Of a stretch of 44,461 bases of DNA, positions 40,862 through 44,461 are shown in pieces. The stretch is from assembly GCA_900468535.1 (NCBI GenBank), contig UBTY01000069.1:1-44461 (forward strand). Reading direction: 5' to 3'. The stretch's first letter is position 1. Every line of letters starts with the position of its first letter. A program made the position numbers and the translations under genes. Origin of the DNA: Hyphomicrobiales bacterium (GTDB lineage Bacteria > Pseudomonadota > Alphaproteobacteria > Rhizobiales > Rhizobiaceae). A model generated the notes under the pieces. It worked only from the letters and a program-made list of their open reading frames with translations, was not told where the DNA came from and ran no database searches.

Positions 40862-41248
40862 GTGGCGAAAGCTGAACTTGGAACGAAGCGTACCGATCCG
40901 GAAACCGGCAAGAAGTTCTACGACCTGAACCGGGATCCGATCGTTTCTCCCTACACGGGCAAGTCCTATCCCTTGTCCTACTTCGAAGAAACCTCGGCTG
41001 CCGCTGCGGCTGAAGCCCAGGACGAAGAGGAAGTGGCGGAAGTCGATACCGAAAACACGGAAGTCGAAATGGTTTCGCTCGAGGACGCCGATGACAACGC
41101 ATCCGGCGACGATATCCCTGATATGGGCGACGACGACGTAGAGATCGAAGGCGACGACGACGATACCTTCCTCGAAGCCGACGACGAAGACGACAACGAC
41201 GACATGAGCGACATCATCGGCGTCACCGGCGACGAAGACGAAGTCTGA
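40862..41248 (+). CDS. TIGR02300 family protein with acidic tail
   Basis: 128 residues. The first 45 (AKAELGTKRTDPETGKKFYD then LNRDPIVSPYTGKSYPLSYF) form the TIGR02300 domain, specific to alphaproteobacteria. The remaining 80 are very rich in Asp and Glu (for example DDDVEIEGDDDDTFLEADDE). Function is unknown; such tails suggest interaction with basic proteins or cations. The start is a GTG at 40862, matching the family's VAKAELGTKR opening; a longer frame from 40823 overlaps the promoter. It is followed by a strong terminator and tRNA-Ala. Confidence 0.9.
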   Translation: MAKAELGTKRTDPETGKKFYDLNRDPIVSPYTGKSYPLSYFEETSAAAAAEAQDEEEVAEVDTENTEVEMVSLEDADDNASGDDIPDMGDDDVEIEGDDDDTFLEADDEDDNDDMSDIIGVTGDEDEV

Positions 41249-41259
41249 TCGAACTAAGT

Positions 41260-41299
41260 ATCGGCCCGGACGAGAAAATTTCGCCGGGCCGATTTTTTT
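41260..41299 (+). terminator. Intrinsic terminator after the TIGR02300 gene
   Basis: ATCGGCCCGG (41260-41269) pairs with CCGGGCCGAT (41284-41293), with an inner CGA/TCG extension. TTTTTTT follows at 41293-41299. Confidence 0.93.
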
Positions 41300-41399
41300 G
41301 GCTTGCTATCTCCAAAAACCGGAAGTAATAAGCCGCCACTTCCCGAGGCCAACCGCTTCGCGAAGCATCCCAGGCCCGGCCTAGCCGGACCGCCTTGAT

Positions 41400-41475
<76 letters not shown>

Positions 41476-41540
41476 AACTCTTTATTTTCCCGGAATGTCC
41501 ATTCAAATCAAATAGATAGCGGCACCCTTGAAAAAGGTGA

Positions 41541-41572
41541 GTACCCAGGGAAGTACCCACACGCGGTACCCA
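41541..41572. repeat. Three phased GTACCCA direct repeats downstream of tRNA-Ala
   Basis: GTACCCA occurs at 41541, 41553 and 41566, 12-13 bp apart, in the 197-bp gap between tRNA-Ala and the next gene. The gap is AT-richer than the flanks and holds no convincing gene. Short phased repeats beside a tRNA may be recombinase or excisionase arm sites, or simply a remnant; unproven. Confidence 0.45.
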
Positions 41573-41672
41573 GAGTGCAGTCACCAGTTTCGGTTAATAC
41601 AAAGTGTGTAGCTTTTCGATTCGCACTAGGCGAGACTTTTAAGCCGGGCATCGGAGAGATGAGCATTATGTC

Positions 41673-42221
41673 ATGAGCCGGGGATATGACCCACGGGCTG
41701 TTGCGAACCTGATGCTGGACGAAGCAGATCGTCTAGACATTGGTGTTACTCACATCATCCTTCAGAAGCTTCTCTACTTCGCACACGGCATCTATCTCGT
41801 GCGAACAAAGACCCCGCTCGTCTCGGGGTACTTCGAGGCTTGGCAATATGGGCCGGTCCATCCAGCAGCTTACAAAGCATTCAAGCAAGGGGGCAGAGGA
41901 CCGATTGGTTTCAGGGCGACTGGCCAGGACCCTTTGACAGGCGAACGGCGGGAGATTGTAACGCCCGAAGATCCCCACGTTGTAGACTTGTTGAGGCAAG
42001 TGCTGCTCACCTACGGCAAAATGCCTGCAGGCCGGTTGGTAGACCTATCACACGCCAAGGACTCGCCATGGGAGCACGTCGTAGCAAAGGCACGCACGGA
42101 AGTTGCATTCGGCTTGCGAATCCCGGATACTGTCATTTCAGAGCGTTTCCGATTCCATAAGGTATCGGTAGGTTTGGAACCACTATCTGGAGAGCCCATT
42201 GACGACACCCCTCTTGCCTGA
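41673..42221 (+). CDS. Panacea-domain (DUF4065/SocA-like) protein, probable antitoxin
   Basis: 182 residues dominated by the Panacea domain. DPRAVANLMLDEADRLDIGV opens it, and the diagnostic LQKLLYFAHGIYLV and the EAWQYGPVHPAAYKAFK stretch follow at about 30-70. SHAKDSPWEHVVAKA ends the core. Panacea proteins include SocA of Caulobacter and a large set of antitoxins that neutralise very diverse toxins encoded beside them. It lies 198 bp after tRNA-Ala and its 3' end overlaps the next gene by 23 bp, a typical toxin-antitoxin layout. The ATG at 41673 has GGAGAG some way upstream; the spacing is long, so the start is not certain. Confidence 0.85.
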   Translation: MSRGYDPRAVANLMLDEADRLDIGVTHIILQKLLYFAHGIYLVRTKTPLVSGYFEAWQYGPVHPAAYKAFKQGGRGPIGFRATGQDPLTGERREIVTPEDPHVVDLLRQVLLTYGKMPAGRLVDLSHAKDSPWEHVVAKARTEVAFGLRIPDTVISERFRFHKVSVGLEPLSGEPIDDTPLA

Positions 42222-42912
42222 CACTGACTTGGCGCGGCTCGGTCCACTATCGGACGACATGAAGCGCTCGGCACTCAGGCAAATGAAGAGCGGCTTCTCA
42301 ACCTTCTCCTACAAACCTGTTCGGTCATCGTTCAGCGATATCTTTAACGTGCAGCTCGGCATGTTTGGGCCGGTGTCGCCTACACCTTGGGCCGCACTAG
42401 AAGCTCAGCTCACGAAGTCATGCAAGGCTGGGGCGGAACTCCGAAACAACCTTCAGATCGGCAAGGCGCTGCACGACTATGCATCGTCCATGAACATCAA
42501 GGGTAGGCATCACGACTTCTTTCCGATGCCGATGGGTGTGGGTAAGAAGGTCACCTTCTGGCTTCCCATGGTCCTGGCGCTGGATTCGAAGCCCTACGCC
42601 ATCTTCATAGATCCACGCAGATCCAAGGGCCTTACGCAACTGGGACGACGCTTCGCGTTCTCCATGATGCACGAACGCATCCGGGCGGCGGAAGAAGACT
42701 TTGCAGATATCAACCTCGGGATCATTCGCTTTGAGGATGACGATGAGGATGGACGCTCGGTGCGGTTCTTCAGTGATGAGGGTGTTGACCTCTACTCGCT
42801 AGACGAGCTGGAAAGCATGGTAGCTTCTACCTATCGCATTTGGCAGGAGGTCTACGAGGAGCGTGCCGCTGAGGCCCGCCGCAAGGGCACAGGTACGGGT
42901 GGCTTATTCTAG
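42199..42912 (+). CDS. Unknown protein paired with the Panacea gene, candidate toxin
   Basis: 237 residues, no family recognised. A TTG start at 42199 has GGAGAG 4 nt upstream and overlaps the Panacea gene by 23 bp, which argues for coupled translation. The protein is soluble: a basic N-terminal part (SALRQMKSGFSTFSYKPVRS), a middle with HHDFFPMPMGVGKKVTFWLP, a probable strand-helix unit AIFIDPRRSKGLTQLGRRF, and an acidic C-terminal third with FEDDDEDGRSVRFFSDEGVD and a helical end. Position next to a Panacea gene suggests a toxin, but the length is more than a typical small toxin and no catalytic motif is certain. It could instead be a partner or adaptor. Confidence 0.7.
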   Translation: MTTPLLPDTDLARLGPLSDDMKRSALRQMKSGFSTFSYKPVRSSFSDIFNVQLGMFGPVSPTPWAALEAQLTKSCKAGAELRNNLQIGKALHDYASSMNIKGRHHDFFPMPMGVGKKVTFWLPMVLALDSKPYAIFIDPRRSKGLTQLGRRFAFSMMHERIRAAEEDFADINLGIIRFEDDDEDGRSVRFFSDEGVDLYSLDELESMVASTYRIWQEVYEERAAEARRKGTGTGGLF

Positions 42913-42948
42913 GATCAGGGTGATTAGACCAGCTGTTCAAGGTATGTC

Positions 42949-43581
42949 ATGACGTGGTCGGTTTTAATTCCTGTTGCCAGCGTGGTCATAGGCTGGGCAC
43001 TTGGAATATTATCTCAGCAATTGAGCGATGAGCGCAACCAGAAGAGGTCGCGGGGACGGCTTCTCGCGAAATTGATCCTCCTTGAAGGCCAGATTTCCAC
43101 CGCTCGCAAAGCGATGAGCCACCTAAAGCAAATCGATTTGTCAGCCTCCGAGCGAGAGGGAGTGCGGGCTAAAATGTTGCAACGTCACTTCATGGAAGGT
43201 CCTACCAGCCTCGATGCATTGTTGCCTTTAATTGATGAGAGTGCGGCTGCCACACCCATCGCGTCAGTGCGATTGTTGTCGATCATCGAACTTCTTAGCA
43301 AACATAAGAAGACGACATTACGCGAGATGGCTAGTGCGGATAGAAACATCTACGACAGACATTTGGCGATCCATGAAGCCGGATTGGTGGCACTTCACAA
43401 GGAAATCAGGGGCATTTGTCGCGCCTATTCTCTGCGCTTCTCAGTATTTTCTTATATTGGCCTTGAGATGCGCTTCTTCAAATCCGAGCGAAACTTCAAA
43501 AAGTCGAAAAATCTCGTGTCCATCATAGGTGCAGATTACTCTGACTTGCTGCGAGAGGACTTCAGCGACAGCAGAGCGTAG
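42949..43581 (+). CDS. Unknown protein with one N-terminal membrane anchor
   Basis: 210 residues. A single membrane helix near the N-terminus (about 4-23, SVLIPVASVVIGWALGILSQ) is followed by a basic stretch (RNQKRSRGRLLAKLILLEGQ). The helical cytoplasmic body has heptad-like spacing and ends in a basic region FFKSERNFKKSKNL. No family recognised. It starts 36 bp after the preceding gene on the same strand, so it may belong to the same unit. Codon use and base composition look less GC-rich than in the core genes upstream, which fits transfer. Confidence 0.6.
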   Translation: MTWSVLIPVASVVIGWALGILSQQLSDERNQKRSRGRLLAKLILLEGQISTARKAMSHLKQIDLSASEREGVRAKMLQRHFMEGPTSLDALLPLIDESAAATPIASVRLLSIIELLSKHKKTTLREMASADRNIYDRHLAIHEAGLVALHKEIRGICRAYSLRFSVFSYIGLEMRFFKSERNFKKSKNLVSIIGADYSDLLREDFSDSRA

Positions 43582-43660
43582 TGTGTGCGACGAGCACTAT
43601 GAGCTGACTGTTGCGCAACATAGAGACTCGCTACGTCACCCCACATGGCACGCGAGGAGG

Positions 43661-44419
43661 TTACTCTACTTGCACCGGGGTTGTGCCCTTGGCTCCTGCA
43701 CTGGGGGGGCCGATTTTGAAGGCGAACGATATAGAAGGCGCGAGCCACATAAACAGGGCTACAACGTGGGCCAATATTACCCAAGCGTAGAAAACGAGGT
43801 GGATGGCGTCAAAGCCCGAACGTTCTACAATTTGCCGAAGGGCATAGTACATGAGAGCGCCATGGAGCAGCGGGGCCATCAAGAAGAACAAATTATTGGC
43901 CACGCCAAAACAGGCTACTAGACCATTGAAGACCCCAGTAGAAGTGTGCCAATCATCTCCCCAAATGTTCAGCTGCCTGCGGAACATCTTGAGCGTAGGC
44001 TCAGAAGTCGTCTCCGCGAAAGCAAGGAGGTCGGGGTCGATCTGAGACTGGCGGGCAACCCTATTGCAGAAGGTAAAGTGTATTTGCGAATAGCAAAGCC
44101 ACGTAATGAAGCTGAAAGCACAGATGTAGGCGGTTCCAGACGCCATACCCGTAAGGACCTCAAGCACGGCAGGTATGTCGGCCATGCTCAAATTAACGCC
44201 TGGTATTGTGATGTTTCGGCCAGAAGCCGCTACGGCCAACAACCCGTCGAGAATCACCAGACCCTTAAGCGTACTGTCTCGACGCTGCGCCGCGTCTGAA
44301 AGCCTAGCCAAGTATTTTCCCGCTAAGTCTTTTTCCCGCTCAGGGTCCTCCATCAAGTTGAGCTCTGCTTCGAAAGCCATAGTAAGGCGGGTAAGTGGCG
44401 TGAGTTTAAATAGCTTCAT
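43661..44419 (-). CDS. Unknown multi-spanning membrane protein
   Basis: 252 residues with four to six predicted membrane segments: about 50-66, 81-112 (AVLEVLTGMASGTAYICAFS then FITWLCYS), 162-195 (GLVACFGVANNLFFLMAPLL) and 205-235 (LVFYAWVILAHVVALFMWLA). A charged N-terminal part of about 48 residues has MEDPEREKDLAGKYLARLSD. No family recognised. GGGGA lies 7 nt before the ATG. It converges on the anchored protein gene, with 79 bp between that show no clear terminator. Its location in the apparently acquired tRNA-Ala segment suggests an accessory, perhaps defensive, role, but nothing in the sequence proves it. Confidence 0.6.
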   Translation of the reverse strand: MKLFKLTPLTRLTMAFEAELNLMEDPEREKDLAGKYLARLSDAAQRRDSTLKGLVILDGLLAVAASGRNITIPGVNLSMADIPAVLEVLTGMASGTAYICAFSFITWLCYSQIHFTFCNRVARQSQIDPDLLAFAETTSEPTLKMFRRQLNIWGDDWHTSTGVFNGLVACFGVANNLFFLMAPLLHGALMYYALRQIVERSGFDAIHLVFYAWVILAHVVALFMWLAPSISFAFKIGPPSAGAKGTTPVQVE

Positions 44420-44461
44420 GAATCAATCCCCAGTTGCCTAAACGTAAGCGACAAGCAGACC

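Noticed and set aside
41541..41572. CRISPR-like array from the GTACCCA repeats
   Set aside because: The repeats are only 7 bp with 5-6 bp between them and no cas gene is near.

Overview
The window reads as chromosomal DNA of a Rhizobiaceae alphaproteobacterium (Rhizobium, Agrobacterium or Sinorhizobium type). This rests on high-GC coding DNA, a BA14K-like protein, a TIGR02300 protein next to tRNA-Ala, a 567-residue ribosomal protein S1 next to cmk, a RIME-like intergenic palindrome and several Tat-exported sugar-binding proteins. Family assignments come from reading the translations; no database search was possible.

Layout. 1-5.4 kb: the start of purU, then a polysaccharide module (Wzy-like polymerase, secreted GH5 hydrolase, divergent kinase-less Wzc-like co-polymerase) and two small exported or membrane proteins. 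5.25-5.6 kb: a remnant of a phage-type integrase beside tRNA-Leu(CAG). 5.7-7.4 kb: BA14K, SelW-like and class I glutamine amidotransferase genes. 7.4-30.1 kb: a large carbohydrate catabolic region. It holds an orphan sugar-binding protein divergent from a LacI regulator, DUF2264 and 2-hydroxyacid dehydrogenase genes, and a four-gene minus-strand operon (two Gfo/Idh/MocA oxidoreductases, a DUF993 aldolase-like protein, a TIM-barrel isomerase). These are followed by a TetR regulator, a complete ABC sugar importer with a third Gfo/Idh/MocA enzyme, a kinase-like gene with a dimethylglycine/sarcosine dehydrogenase-like gene, and finally uxuB-uxaC. A similar dyad (about TAACYAAACRGTTA) occurs before the Gfo operon, before the ABC operon and before uxaC. 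I infer that one repressor, probably the TetR protein, ties the three units into one regulon for a uronate-containing or oxidised glycoside.

30.2-37.4 kb: slyX; a PACE-family efflux gene whose leader carries two ACGA-loop hairpins matching a guanidine-II (mini-ykkC) riboswitch; gabT-gabD for GABA catabolism with a divergent MerR/XRE/cupin regulator and a 25-bp dyad; an RNase D-like gene; and an unknown 514-residue acidic protein preceded by a structured leader containing a 12-codon ORF. 37.4-41.5 kb: rpsA, cmk, a PaiB-like gene, TIGR02300 and tRNA-Ala(GGC). 41.5 kb to the end: an apparently foreign segment downstream of tRNA-Ala, with a Panacea-domain (antitoxin-type) gene overlapping an unknown partner gene and two unrecognised membrane proteins.

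The items most worth following up are the guanidine-II/PACE pairing, the three-site TetR regulon, the leader ORF at 35.7 kb and the Panacea gene pair.
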